DNA from: Allobosea sp. TND4EK4
Lineage (GTDB): Bacteria; Pseudomonadota; Alphaproteobacteria; Rhizobiales; Beijerinckiaceae
Length of the DNA: 64,000 nt
NCBI RefSeq assembly: GCF_900156025.1
Contig: NZ_FTMO01000014.1
Location: 1-64,000, forward strand
Direction of reading: 5' to 3'
A program made the translations under genes and the position numbers. Below, one piece after another: positions 25,638-34,525 of the stretch. The number at the start of each line of letters is the position of its first letter. Position 1 is the stretch's first letter. The notes below the pieces were generated by a model. That model had not been told where the DNA came from. It ran no database searches and was given only the letters and a program-made list of their open reading frames with translations.

Positions 25638-26621
25638 ATGACCACAGCCATCTCTGCGAGCGGCCATGAGGCCGAACCTCGCCTCAGTCATTTTCCCGTC
25701 AGCTTCTTTTCGATGGTGATGGGCCTCGCGGGGCTCTCGATCGCATTTGAGAAGGCAGGAAGCACGATCCCCTCCCTGCAGGCCGTCGGGCACACCGTGC
25801 TGGCGCTCGCCGGCGGCCTGTTCGTCGTGCTCGCGTTGTTCTACGGCGCCAAGATGCTGCTCCACCCGCAGGCGGTGCGCGAGGAGTTCGCCCATCCGGT
25901 GCGGCTGCACTTCGTCCCGACGATCGCGATCAGCTTGATCCTGCTCAGCATCGCGTCGCTGGAGCTCAGCCGCGATCTGGCAGCCGGGCTCTTGCTCGTC
26001 GGCGCGCCACTCCAGCTGGCACTGACCCTGCTGGTGCTGGATCGCTGGATCAACCGGGAGCATTTCCAGACGCCCCATCTCAACCCGGCCTGGTTCATCC
26101 CGATCGTCGGCAACATGCTGGTCCCGATCGCCGCGGTGAGCCTCGGCTATCGCGAAGCCTCCTGGCTGTTCTTTTCGGTGGGCATCGTGTTCTGGCTGCC
26201 GCTCTTCGCCGTCGTCCTGAACCGGATCGTCTTCCACCAGCCCTTGCCGGACCGGCTGAGGCCGACGCTCTTCATCCTGATCGCGCCTCCGGCCGTCGGA
26301 TGCCTCGCCTATCTCAAACTGGCCGGCGGGATCGACGCCTTCGCCCGCATCCTCTACTTCTTCGGGCTGTTCCTGACGGTGCTCCTGCTGACGCAGTTGC
26401 CGCGACTGCGGCGCATCGCCTTCTACCTGTCCTGGTGGGCCTATTCCTTTCCGCTCGCGGCGATCACCGTTGCGAGCTTCGCGATGGCGGAGCAGACCGG
26501 CTTTGCGGGCTATCGCCAGATCGGCTTCGTCCTGCTGGCCTTCACCAGCCTTCTCGTCACCGGCCTGCTGCTGCGCACCGGCATCGCGGTCGCCCGGCAC
26601 CAGATCTGCCAACCGGAATAG
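25638..26621 (+). CDS. TehA/SLAC1-family (TDT) membrane transporter
   Basis: The protein has 327 residues with about ten hydrophobic helices. The N-terminal LSHFPVSFFSMVMGLAGLSI, the HPVRLHFVPTIAISLIL segment and LNPAWFIPIVGNMLVP are hallmarks of the tellurite-resistance/dicarboxylate (TDT) family, which includes the TehA and SLAC1 anion channels. Substrates vary (sulfite, malate, nitrate, chloride), so none is assigned. It is preceded by a perfect NnrR-type box and followed 8 bp later by a small unknown gene and then cydAB. Export of sulfite or another anion under NO or low oxygen is an inference. Confidence 0.85.
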   Translation: MTTAISASGHEAEPRLSHFPVSFFSMVMGLAGLSIAFEKAGSTIPSLQAVGHTVLALAGGLFVVLALFYGAKMLLHPQAVREEFAHPVRLHFVPTIAISLILLSIASLELSRDLAAGLLLVGAPLQLALTLLVLDRWINREHFQTPHLNPAWFIPIVGNMLVPIAAVSLGYREASWLFFSVGIVFWLPLFAVVLNRIVFHQPLPDRLRPTLFILIAPPAVGCLAYLKLAGGIDAFARILYFFGLFLTVLLLTQLPRLRRIAFYLSWWAYSFPLAAITVASFAMAEQTGFAGYRQIGFVLLAFTSLLVTGLLLRTGIAVARHQICQPE

Positions 26622-26629
26622 GTGGCGTC

Positions 26630-27061
26630 ATGCAGTCCGAACTGCGGCCCGCCCGCCCGCAAATCATCCACGCGCGCTATCCGGTCTTCATCCTCGACGT
26701 CGCCAAGACAGGAACTGCGTGCCGAAACGTTGCCGACATCGTGGCGCATTTCCGCCGGCTGATCGAGCGGCATCCCTGTGCTCGCTTCCTCGGCGTGTTC
26801 GACCATATGGCCCATACGCGCGCCTTGCCGGACGGCGAGATCGCGGAGGGGATTCTCGACGCCCAGAACGTCGTGTTCTGTTTCGGCATGTCGATCCCCA
26901 ATCCGGAGATCCTGGCCTTGCGGCCGCGCTCGATCGGCATCGCGGAACTGACGGACCGGTTCGTCGTCAGCTTCCTCGAAACCCCGATGCCCCTGGCCAA
27001 TTCCGCTATGGAGAACTGGGCCCAGTCCCTCCTCGCCGACCCGCAGCCTGGCTTCGGCTAG
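26630..27061 (+). CDS. Conserved hypothetical protein (DUF6858-like)
   Basis: The protein has 143 residues from an ATG 8 bp after the TDT stop, so it is cotranscribed. It is compact and soluble, with YPVFILDVAKTGTACRNVADIV, FDHMAHTRALPDGEIAEGIL and VVFCFGMSIPNPEILALRPRS segments. I associate it with the DUF6858-type proteins found near TDT and cyd genes, but I cannot verify this. There is no signal peptide and no known catalytic motif; two Cys (in TACRNV and VFCFG) are its only obvious reactive residues. Confidence 0.6.
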   Translation: MQSELRPARPQIIHARYPVFILDVAKTGTACRNVADIVAHFRRLIERHPCARFLGVFDHMAHTRALPDGEIAEGILDAQNVVFCFGMSIPNPEILALRPRSIGIAELTDRFVVSFLETPMPLANSAMENWAQSLLADPQPGFG

Positions 27062-27085
27062 GAAAACGATCGGCTCTGTTCGCGA

Positions 27086-27099
27086 TTGCGATTACGCAA
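27086..27099. promoter_or_regulatory. NnrR/FNR-type palindrome upstream of cydA
   Basis: TTGCGATTACGCAA, identical to the box at 25531 and with the same flanks (19 bp shared), is centred about 105 bp before the cydA ATG. Confidence 0.7.
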
Positions 27100-27197
27100 T
27101 GCGACGTTACGGCGATCTGCCTTTCCTAGCAGGGTGACACACGCCGAGGCCCACCGAGCAGGGCCGAGGCGAGCCGCTCTTGAGGAGCCCTCCGTCC

Positions 27198-28790
27198 ATG
27201 ATCGACCCGACCTTCGTCGAGCTATCCCGGTGGCAGTTCGCCGCGGTGGCGATGTACCATTTCATCTTCGTTCCGCTGACACTGGGCCTGAGCTGGATCC
27301 TCGTGATCACGGAATCGGTCTATGTGATGACCGGCAAGGAAATCTACCGCGACATGTCGCGGTTCTGGACCAAGCTCTTCGCGATCAACTTCGCGCTCGG
27401 CGTCACCACCGGCCTGACCATGGAGTTCCAGTTCGGGACGAACTGGGCCTACTACTCGCATTACGTCGGCGACATCTTCGGCGCGCCGCTGGCGATCGAA
27501 GGCCTGATGGCCTTCTTCCTCGAATCGACCTTTGTCGGCCTGCTCCTGCTCGGCCGTGATCGCCTGAGCAAGCGGCGCTATCTTGCCGTCGTCTTCGCAA
27601 CCGCGCTCGGCACCAACCTGTCTGCGCTCTGGATCCTCGTCGCCAATGGCTGGATGCAGAACCCCGTCGGTGCCGAGTTCTCGGCGGAGACGATGCGCAT
27701 GGAAATGACCGACTTCGTCGCGGTGCTGCTCAACCCCGTGGCGCAGGTCAAGTTCATCCACACCGTCGCGGCCGGCTATGTGACGGCCTCGATGTTCGTC
27801 ATCGGCATCTCGGCCTGGTACATCCTGAAGGGCCGGGACCTGGCCTTCGCCAAGCGGTCCTTCGCCGTGGCGGCCGGCTTCGGCCTGGCCTCCTCGCTGT
27901 CGGTGATCGTGCTCGGCGACGAGAGCGGCTACGAACTCGGCGACGTCCAGAAGATGAAGCTCGCCGCGATCGAGGCCGAGTGGCACACCCAGCAGGCGCC
28001 GGCGAACTTCAACCTCTTCGCCCTGCCGGACCAGGACAAGCGCGAGAACCGCTACGAGGTGCAGATTCCTTGGGCGCTCGGCCTGATCGCGACGCGGTCG
28101 ATCGACAAGCAGGTTCCGGGCATCACCGAACTCGTGGCGAAGAACGAGCAGCGCGTCCGTTCGGGCATCCTTGCCTACGGCGCGCTCGAAAAGCTGCGGG
28201 CCGGCGACAGCTCCTCTGAAACCAAGGCCGTCTTCAACGACCACAAGAAGGATCTCGGCTACGGGCTGATGCTGAAGCGCTATGTCGAGGATCCTGCCGC
28301 CGCGACGGAGCAGCAGATCGCGACGGCGGCTTGGGACGGCGTCCCCCACGTGCCCTACCTGTTCTGGAGCTTCCGGATCATGGTCGCCTTCGGCTTCACC
28401 ATGCTCACGCTGTTCGCCCTGTCCTTCTACCATCTGGCCCGCGGCACGATCGAGCGGCAACGCTGGCTTCTGCGCCTGCTGGTCTGGAGCATCCCGCTGC
28501 CCTGGCTCGCCAGCGAACTCGGCTGGTTCGTCGCCGAATATGGCCGCCAGCCCTGGGCGATCGGTGAGGTGCTGCCGACCTTCCTCGCGACGTCAGCCCT
28601 GACGGTCACCGATCTGATCGTCTCGATGAGTGCGTACTTCGCCTTCTACACGCTGCTGCTGGTCATCGAAGTCTACCTCATGGTCCGCTTCGTCCGGCTC
28701 GGCCCCAGCTCGCTGCATACGGGCCGCTATCACCACGAGCAGCCCGACCCGCCATCGCCCGTCCCGCCCCGCCTCGTCGCGGCCGAATGA
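27198..28790 (+). CDS. cydA: Cytochrome bd ubiquinol oxidase subunit I
   Basis: The protein has 530 residues from the ATG at 27198. His21 (AMYHFIFVPLTLG) is the heme b595 ligand equivalent, and FIHTVAAGY holds the b558 His. The Q-loop region follows with the EYGRQPWAIGEVLPT motif typical of CydA. About nine membrane helices are expected. The enzyme oxidises ubiquinol and reduces oxygen to water with high affinity and is resistant to NO and sulfide. It leads a cydABXDC operon that ends in an FNR-type regulator, behind an NnrR-type box, so induction by NO or low oxygen is expected. Confidence 0.95.
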   Translation: MIDPTFVELSRWQFAAVAMYHFIFVPLTLGLSWILVITESVYVMTGKEIYRDMSRFWTKLFAINFALGVTTGLTMEFQFGTNWAYYSHYVGDIFGAPLAIEGLMAFFLESTFVGLLLLGRDRLSKRRYLAVVFATALGTNLSALWILVANGWMQNPVGAEFSAETMRMEMTDFVAVLLNPVAQVKFIHTVAAGYVTASMFVIGISAWYILKGRDLAFAKRSFAVAAGFGLASSLSVIVLGDESGYELGDVQKMKLAAIEAEWHTQQAPANFNLFALPDQDKRENRYEVQIPWALGLIATRSIDKQVPGITELVAKNEQRVRSGILAYGALEKLRAGDSSSETKAVFNDHKKDLGYGLMLKRYVEDPAAATEQQIATAAWDGVPHVPYLFWSFRIMVAFGFTMLTLFALSFYHLARGTIERQRWLLRLLVWSIPLPWLASELGWFVAEYGRQPWAIGEVLPTFLATSALTVTDLIVSMSAYFAFYTLLLVIEVYLMVRFVRLGPSSLHTGRYHHEQPDPPSPVPPRLVAAE

Positions 28791-28818
28791 GCGCATTTCC
28801 CGTCCGAGGAGCGAGACG

Positions 28819-29970
28819 ATGCTCGACTATGAAAGCCTGAAACTCATCTGGTGGGCCCTGGTGGGGGCCCTGCTGATCGGCTTCGCCATCACCGACGGCA
28901 TGGATATGGGCGTCGGCATGCTGCTGCCCTTCCTTGGCCGCAACGACCCCGAACGGCGTGTCATCATCAACACGATCGGACCGCACTGGGACGGCAACCA
29001 GGTCTGGCTGATCACCGCCGGCGGCGCCATCTTCGCCGCCTGGCCGGCCGTCTATGCGGCCGCCTTCTCCGGCTTCTACCTGGCGATGCTGCTTGTCCTC
29101 ATCGCCCTGTTCTTCCGCCCGGTCGGCTTCGACTACCGCAGCAAGATCGACAATCCGACCTGGCGCAATGCCTGGGACTGGGGTTTGTTCGCCGGCGGGC
29201 TGATCCCCGCGCTGATCTTCGGCGTCGCCTTCGGCAATCTGCTGCAGGGCGTGCCCTTCCACCTCGATCGCTTCCTCAGACCGCATTACGAGGGGTCCTT
29301 CATCTGGGCCCTGCTGCCGCTCCTGAACCCCTTCGCCCTGCTCGCCGGGCTGATCAGCGTCGGCATGCTGGCGCTGCACGGCGCGATCTGGCTGCAGATG
29401 CGTACCGACGACGTGATCGCCGCACGGGCGCGGGCGCTGGTGCCGATGCTCGCCATCGGCGTTTCCGCCCTCTTCGCGCTGGGCGGGCTGTGGGTCTGGC
29501 TCGGCATCGACGGCTACCGGATCGTCTCCCAGCCGCCGCTGTCGGCCCTGCCGAACCCGCTCGCAAAGGAGGTCGTGCGTGCTTCCGGGGCCTGGTTCGA
29601 CGTCTACCGCAACTGGCCCGTCACCCTGATCCTACCCCTGACCGGTCTCGTCGCGCCACTTCTCGCCGCCGCCCTGTCGCGGCAGGAGAGGCCCGGTCTC
29701 GGCTTCACCCTGAGCGGCCTCGGCCTGACCGGGATCATCGGCACCGCAGGGCTGTCGCTGTTTCCCTTCATCATGCCGTCCAGCACGCAGCCCTCCTCGA
29801 GCCTGACGGTCTGGGACGCCGCCTCCAGCCACATGACCCTGAAGATCATGTTCTGGGCCGTGGTGATCCTGCTGCCGATCGTGCTCGCCTACACGGTCTG
29901 GGCCTATGTCCAGATGTGGGGGAAGGTCACCGTCGCCGACGTCGAAGCGCGCAAGCATCAGGCCTATTGA
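28819..29970 (+). CDS. cydB: Cytochrome bd ubiquinol oxidase subunit II
   Basis: The protein has 383 residues from the ATG at 28819 with GAGGA 9 bp upstream. GFAITDGMDMGVGMLLPFLGRND and IGPHWDGNQVWLITAGGAIFAAWP are the CydB signatures, and about eight or nine helices are present. It is the scaffold partner of CydA in the inner membrane. It lies 28 bp after cydA and is followed directly by cydX. Confidence 0.95.
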   Translation: MLDYESLKLIWWALVGALLIGFAITDGMDMGVGMLLPFLGRNDPERRVIINTIGPHWDGNQVWLITAGGAIFAAWPAVYAAAFSGFYLAMLLVLIALFFRPVGFDYRSKIDNPTWRNAWDWGLFAGGLIPALIFGVAFGNLLQGVPFHLDRFLRPHYEGSFIWALLPLLNPFALLAGLISVGMLALHGAIWLQMRTDDVIAARARALVPMLAIGVSALFALGGLWVWLGIDGYRIVSQPPLSALPNPLAKEVVRASGAWFDVYRNWPVTLILPLTGLVAPLLAAALSRQERPGLGFTLSGLGLTGIIGTAGLSLFPFIMPSSTQPSSSLTVWDAASSHMTLKIMFWAVVILLPIVLAYTVWAYVQMWGKVTVADVEARKHQAY

Positions 29971-29987
29971 GCCGGAAGGAACCCGCC

Positions 29988-30188
29988 ATGTGGTATTTCG
30001 CCTGGATCCTCGGCGTCACGGCCGCCCTCGCCATCGCCATCATCAACGTCATGTGGTTCGAATTCCAGAACGAGTTCGAGACGCGCGGAACCGCGCTGCC
30101 TGGGGCCGACGGGTCGATCGATGACCGGCGACAGAGCATGGAAGCAGCGCCGCGGCCCATGGGGTCCTCGGGCGCAATCGGCCGCTGA
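29988..30188 (+). CDS. cydX: Cytochrome bd small subunit CydX (long form)
   Basis: The protein has 66 residues with GGAAGGA about 10 bp before the ATG. MWYFAWILGVTAALAIAII is the conserved CydX opening and single membrane helix, and WFEF follows. Known CydX proteins are about 37-45 residues; here a polar tail (residues about 40-66) extends the protein. CydX sits against CydA and stabilises the hemes. The position directly after cydB is the standard one. Confidence 0.88.
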   Translation: MWYFAWILGVTAALAIAIINVMWFEFQNEFETRGTALPGADGSIDDRRQSMEAAPRPMGSSGAIGR

Positions 30189-30256
30189 CGACCGCCGGTC
30201 GATGGCCTCGCCGATCGCGGCGCCGCGGCGAAGACCATCAACCGAATGGCATCCTC

Positions 30257-31957
30257 GTGACCTCCGCCCCGAACGACCTGGCCTTCCTCCGGCGCCTACG
30301 GCCGCTGGCTGCCCGCGAGCTGCGCCTCGCGCTCCTGGCCGGCGCCGTGGCGGGCGTGATGGTGGTGCTTCAGGCCTGGTGGGTCGCGACCATCCTCGAC
30401 CGGGCGCTGGTCGGCCGTGAGCCCCTGGCGGAGCTCGTCCTGCCCTTCGTCCTCCTGTTCGGCATCGTGGCGCTGCGCGCCGCCTCGACCTTCGCGGCCG
30501 AGCGGTTAGGTTTTGCGGCCGCGATGCGGGTGGTGCCGGCGCTGCGCCGCGCCCTGCTCGGCAAGCTCGGCCGGGTCGGACCATCGGGCGCCGCAGCGCT
30601 GCCGACCGGCGAGATCGTCGCGGCGCTGTCGGACGGCGTGCGCGCGGTCGAGCCCTTCTTCTCACGCTACCTGCCGGCGACCGCGCAGGCCGCGATGCTG
30701 CCCGTCGGTATCTTTCTCGTCGTGGCGCCGCTGGACTGGCTGTCGGCGCTGGTCTTCCTCGTCACCGCCCCGCTCATCCCCCTCTTCATGGTGCTGATCG
30801 GCAAGGGCGCCGAGGCGCTCAACCAGCGGCAATGGCTGCGGCTGCAGCGCATGTCGGGCCATTTTCTCGATGCTGTGCAGGGCCTCGCCTCGATCAAGGC
30901 CTTCGGCGCCGGACCCCGGATGGTCGCCGAGGTCGGCGCCACGGCCGAGCGCTACCGGCGCGACACGATGGCGGTGCTGCGGATCGCCTTTCTGTCGTCG
31001 CTGACGCTTGAATTCTTCTCGACGGTCGCGATCGCGATCATCGCCGTTTTGATCGGCTTCCGGCTGCTCTGGGGCGAACTCGATTACCGGGCGGGCCTGT
31101 TCATCCTGCTGCTGGCGCCGGAATTTTATGGTCCGCTGCGGATGATGGGCACCGCCTATCATGCCCGCATGGAAGCGCTGGGGGCCGCGTCGAGACTTGT
31201 CGCGCTCGATGCCCTGCCGGAGCCGGTGCTCGCCAGCGGCACGGCCAGGCCCGCTTTCGGCGATGGCATCGCGATCCGCTTCGAGGATGTGCATCTGACC
31301 TACCCCGACGGCCGCATCGCGCTGCGGGGCGTTACCTTTGCCATCGAGCCCGGGGAAACCGTTGCCTTCGCGGGTCCCTCCGGCGCCGGCAAGTCCAGCA
31401 TCCAGGCCCTGCTGCTCGGCTTCGTCGGCCCCACCAGCGGGCGCATCCTGATCGACGGCCATCCGCTCGAGACGCTCGATCCCGAGCATTGGCGCCGCCA
31501 TCTCGGCTTCATGCCGCAGCGGCCCAAGCTGTTTGCGGCGTCCGTGCGCGGCAACATCGCACCGGGCGAAGCCGATCCGGACGACAGCGCCATCCTCAGG
31601 GCCGCCGAACGCGCGGGCGTCGCCGGGGTGATCGCCGACCTGCCGCAGGGGCTCGACACGGCGATCGGCAATGGCGGGCGGCAGCTCTCGGGCGGTCAGG
31701 CGAGCCGCATCGCCCTTGCGCGCCTCTTCTGCCGCGACGCGCCGCTCGCCCTGCTGGACGAACCGACCGCCCATCTCGACGATGACAGCGAGGCCATGAT
31801 CCATGCGGCCATCACGCAACTGAAGGGGCGGCGGACCCTTCTGGTCAATGCTCACCGCCCCGCGAGCCTCGCGCTGGCCCACAGGATCATCCGGATCGAG
31901 GAGGGTCGCATCGCGGTTGGGCAGGCAGAACCTGCCGAGACAGCCTGCCCATGTTGA
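30257..31957 (+). CDS. cydD: Thiol reductant ABC exporter subunit CydD
   Basis: The protein has 566 residues from a GTG. Six N-terminal helices form the membrane domain. The ATPase has Walker A AGPSGAGKSS, signature LSGGQASRIALARL and Walker B ALLDEPTAHLD. CydDC exports cysteine and glutathione (and may move heme) and is needed to assemble cytochrome bd. It overlaps cydC by 7 bp, so translation is coupled. Upstream are cydA, cydB and cydX. Confidence 0.92.
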   Translation: MTSAPNDLAFLRRLRPLAARELRLALLAGAVAGVMVVLQAWWVATILDRALVGREPLAELVLPFVLLFGIVALRAASTFAAERLGFAAAMRVVPALRRALLGKLGRVGPSGAAALPTGEIVAALSDGVRAVEPFFSRYLPATAQAAMLPVGIFLVVAPLDWLSALVFLVTAPLIPLFMVLIGKGAEALNQRQWLRLQRMSGHFLDAVQGLASIKAFGAGPRMVAEVGATAERYRRDTMAVLRIAFLSSLTLEFFSTVAIAIIAVLIGFRLLWGELDYRAGLFILLLAPEFYGPLRMMGTAYHARMEALGAASRLVALDALPEPVLASGTARPAFGDGIAIRFEDVHLTYPDGRIALRGVTFAIEPGETVAFAGPSGAGKSSIQALLLGFVGPTSGRILIDGHPLETLDPEHWRRHLGFMPQRPKLFAASVRGNIAPGEADPDDSAILRAAERAGVAGVIADLPQGLDTAIGNGGRQLSGGQASRIALARLFCRDAPLALLDEPTAHLDDDSEAMIHAAITQLKGRRTLLVNAHRPASLALAHRIIRIEEGRIAVGQAEPAETACPC

Positions 31958-33615
31958 CGCTGCGCAGGATCGGGCCGCTGCTGCGGCCGCTGGCCGGTTG
32001 GATCGCGCTCGCCATTGGGCTCGGGGCGCTGGCGATGCTGGCCAATATCGCGCTGCTGGCCCTCTCCGGCTGGTTCATCACCGCCATGGCCATGGCCGGT
32101 CTGGCAGGGGTGTCGATGAACTATTTCACGCCCGGCGCCACGATCCGCGGACTGGCGATGACCCGCACCGCAGGCCGCTATGCCGAGCGCGTGGTCGGGC
32201 ACGAGGCGACGCTGCGCGTCGTCGCAACGCTGCGGCCCTGGCTGTTCGAGCGGTTGCTGCCGCTCGCACCGGCGGTCCTTGCCGACCTGCGTGACGGCGA
32301 CCTGCTGTCGCGACTGCGGGGCGATGTCGACCGGCTCGAACTGGTGGTGCTGCGCGTTGTCGCGCCCATCGCCGTCGCCGCCATCGTTCTGGCGGTCGGC
32401 CTCGGCTGGCTCGCGGTCGCCCATGCGGCCATCGCGGGCGTCGTGGCGCCGCTGCTGGTGCTGGCGGGTCTCCTGGTGCCGCTGGCGGCCCAGCGCTACG
32501 GCGCCTGTGCCGCCGCGCGGCTGGCGGAAGGCCAGGCGCGGCTGGCCGCGACGCTGGTCGACCATGTCGAGGGTCTGGCCGAGCTCGCGATCTACGACCC
32601 GCAGGAGCGGCATGTCGCGCGGCTGCTGGCGGAGAGCGACGCGGTTCTGGACGACGAGACGCGGCTGGCGAAGGCCAATGCCTTCACCGGCGCGATGGTC
32701 GGCTTCTGCGCCCATCTCGCCCTGATCGCGGCGATGGCCGTGGCGATCGCCGCCTTTGCAGGCGGTGCGCTGACGGCGCCGCAGGTGCCCATGCTCGCGC
32801 TGCTTTCGCTCGCCCTGTTCGAGGCGGTGGCGCCGCTGCCGCTTGCCCTTCAGTCCCTGCCGGCGGTCCGGGCGTCGATCCAGCGTCTCTTGTCGGTGAC
32901 CGAGCGGGTGCCGGCCGTGCAGGAACCGGCACGTCCGATCCCGCCGCCGGCCTCAGGCGTGCTCCGCTTCGAGCGGGTCAGCCTGCGCTATCCCGGCGCC
33001 ACCGACCTCGCGCTGAGCGACATCGACATCGCGCTCGCGCCGGGCCGGATGCTCGGAGTCGCCGGGCCGAGCGGAGCCGGCAAATCCAGCCTCGTTTCGG
33101 TGGCGATGCGGTTCGTGCCCGAAACCGAAGGCCGCATCTCCTTCGCCGGCACGGCGCTCTCGGCCTTCGATGGCGATGCCTGGCGCCAGCGCATCGCGCT
33201 GCTGCCGCAGGACGCCCCTCTGCTCGCCGCGACCATCCGGGCCAATCTGCAGCTCGCCGCGCCCGATGCGGGCGAGGCCGAGATGCGAGCGGCCTGCGAG
33301 CTGGCCGGCATCCTGCCCTGCGTCCTGCAGCAGCCCGAGGGGCTCGACACCTTTGTCGGCGCCCATGGCACCAAGGTCTCCGGAGGCGAGGCCCGGCGGA
33401 TCGCGCTGGCGCGGGCCCTGCTCAAGCCTGCCCCGATCCTGATTCTCGACGAGCCGACCGAAGGGCTCGACCCTCAGGCGGCCCTGTCCCTGCTGCAGCG
33501 TCTGCGCCGCGCACGGGCCGAGCAGGCCATCCTCGTCATCAGCCATGACGAGGCCATCCTGCGCGCCTGCGACACGACTCTGCGTCTTGTCGCGGGACGC
33601 ATGCTTGCGCACTGA
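31951..33615 (+). CDS. cydC: Thiol reductant ABC exporter subunit CydC
   Basis: The protein has 554 residues. The membrane domain begins LRRIGPLLRPLAGWIALAI and has the CydC-type WFITAMAMAGL and TRTAGRYAERVVGHEATLRV segments. Walker A is AGPSGAGKSS, the signature VSGGEARRIALARAL and Walker B ILILDEPTEGLD. It forms a heterodimer with CydD. Its stop shares one base with the ATG of the FNR-like regulator that follows. Confidence 0.92.
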   Translation: MLTLRRIGPLLRPLAGWIALAIGLGALAMLANIALLALSGWFITAMAMAGLAGVSMNYFTPGATIRGLAMTRTAGRYAERVVGHEATLRVVATLRPWLFERLLPLAPAVLADLRDGDLLSRLRGDVDRLELVVLRVVAPIAVAAIVLAVGLGWLAVAHAAIAGVVAPLLVLAGLLVPLAAQRYGACAAARLAEGQARLAATLVDHVEGLAELAIYDPQERHVARLLAESDAVLDDETRLAKANAFTGAMVGFCAHLALIAAMAVAIAAFAGGALTAPQVPMLALLSLALFEAVAPLPLALQSLPAVRASIQRLLSVTERVPAVQEPARPIPPPASGVLRFERVSLRYPGATDLALSDIDIALAPGRMLGVAGPSGAGKSSLVSVAMRFVPETEGRISFAGTALSAFDGDAWRQRIALLPQDAPLLAATIRANLQLAAPDAGEAEMRAACELAGILPCVLQQPEGLDTFVGAHGTKVSGGEARRIALARALLKPAPILILDEPTEGLDPQAALSLLQRLRRARAEQAILVISHDEAILRACDTTLRLVAGRMLAH

Positions 33616-34367
33616 TGGACGCTCGGCACAATGCTGTCCGCAATCGGCCCGGGAGACGGTGGGTGAAGCGAATCGGCGCGACGGAAGCGTGGACAGGCAC
33701 GGCGGATTGCCGCCTCTGTGCGATCCGCGGCTCGGTGCTGTTCGCCGGCCTGAAGGAGGACGACTTCGAGCGGTTCCATCGGCCGATCGACCAGTCGGTC
33801 TACGGGGCCGGCGCTACCATCTACGCCATGGGCGACCCCGCGACATCGCTGTTCACGATCCGCTCCGGGCTGGTCAAGCTGACCCAGTTCCTGCCGGATG
33901 GCACGCAGCGGATCGTGCGGCTCCTGCGCAGCACCGACCTGATCGGACTCGAGGCCCTCATCGCCAGCGAGTATCCCCACACCGCCACGGCGCTGCAGCC
34001 GACCGAGATCTGCCGCCTGCCGGTAGACTTCGTGCGGTCGCTCTCCCACAGCAACGCCCAGCTCTTCAACGAGCTGATGGCGCGCTGGCACAGGGCCCTG
34101 AGCAACGCCGACCGCTGGATCACGGAGTTTTCGACCGGCTCGTCGCGGGACCGGGTCGTGCGTCTCCTGCTCTGGCTGGCGGAAGCCCGCGGCGACGAGC
34201 GCTGCGAATTGTTCAGCCGCGAGGATCTCGGCGCCGTCCTTGGCCTGACCACCGAGACGGCAAGCCGGACCATGGCGGAGCTGAAGCGGCAGGGCTTCAT
34301 TTCCGAGCCGCGGCTGAACCAGTTCCTCTGCGACATGCCGAGCCTGCGCCGCCTGCTCGAGACCTGA
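33615..34367 (+). CDS. FNR-type Crp/Fnr regulator with three of four cluster cysteines
   Basis: The protein has 250 residues if the overlapping ATG at 33615 is used; a GTG at 33663 with GGGAG ahead is an alternative that would give 234. Cys32 and Cys35 (DCRLC) and Cys133 (TEICRLP) match three of the four FNR [4Fe-4S] cysteines; the position of E. coli Cys29 appears to be Val41. The recognition helix TTETASRTM has the FNR E-x-x-S-R pattern. It is read together with cydDC and probably tunes the cyd genes to oxygen. Whether it binds a cluster is uncertain. Confidence 0.75.
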   Translation: MDARHNAVRNRPGRRWVKRIGATEAWTGTADCRLCAIRGSVLFAGLKEDDFERFHRPIDQSVYGAGATIYAMGDPATSLFTIRSGLVKLTQFLPDGTQRIVRLLRSTDLIGLEALIASEYPHTATALQPTEICRLPVDFVRSLSHSNAQLFNELMARWHRALSNADRWITEFSTGSSRDRVVRLLLWLAEARGDERCELFSREDLGAVLGLTTETASRTMAELKRQGFISEPRLNQFLCDMPSLRRLLET

Positions 34368-34525
34368 CCGGCGGCACCGCGACCAAGGTCGAAGCGCACC
34401 GCCGTCATCCCATTGCGAATTGTCATTTCGACCGCGGTTCCGCAGGCGCAGGAAGCGCAGGCGGGGTGTCACGCGAGGCGGCCCGCCAATCGCTCCCGAA
34501 GGTGGAGCGGATCCGGGAGGGGTCC

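Noticed and set aside
27222-28460. Minus-strand open frame opposite cydA (412 codons)
   Set aside because: It is rich in Arg, Gln, Glu and His without a domain and is fully explained by codon bias of cydA.
34414-34427. TTGCG-like sequence before the SQR-like gene as another NnrR box
   Set aside because: The right arm does not match (CAT instead of CAA and no CGCAA).
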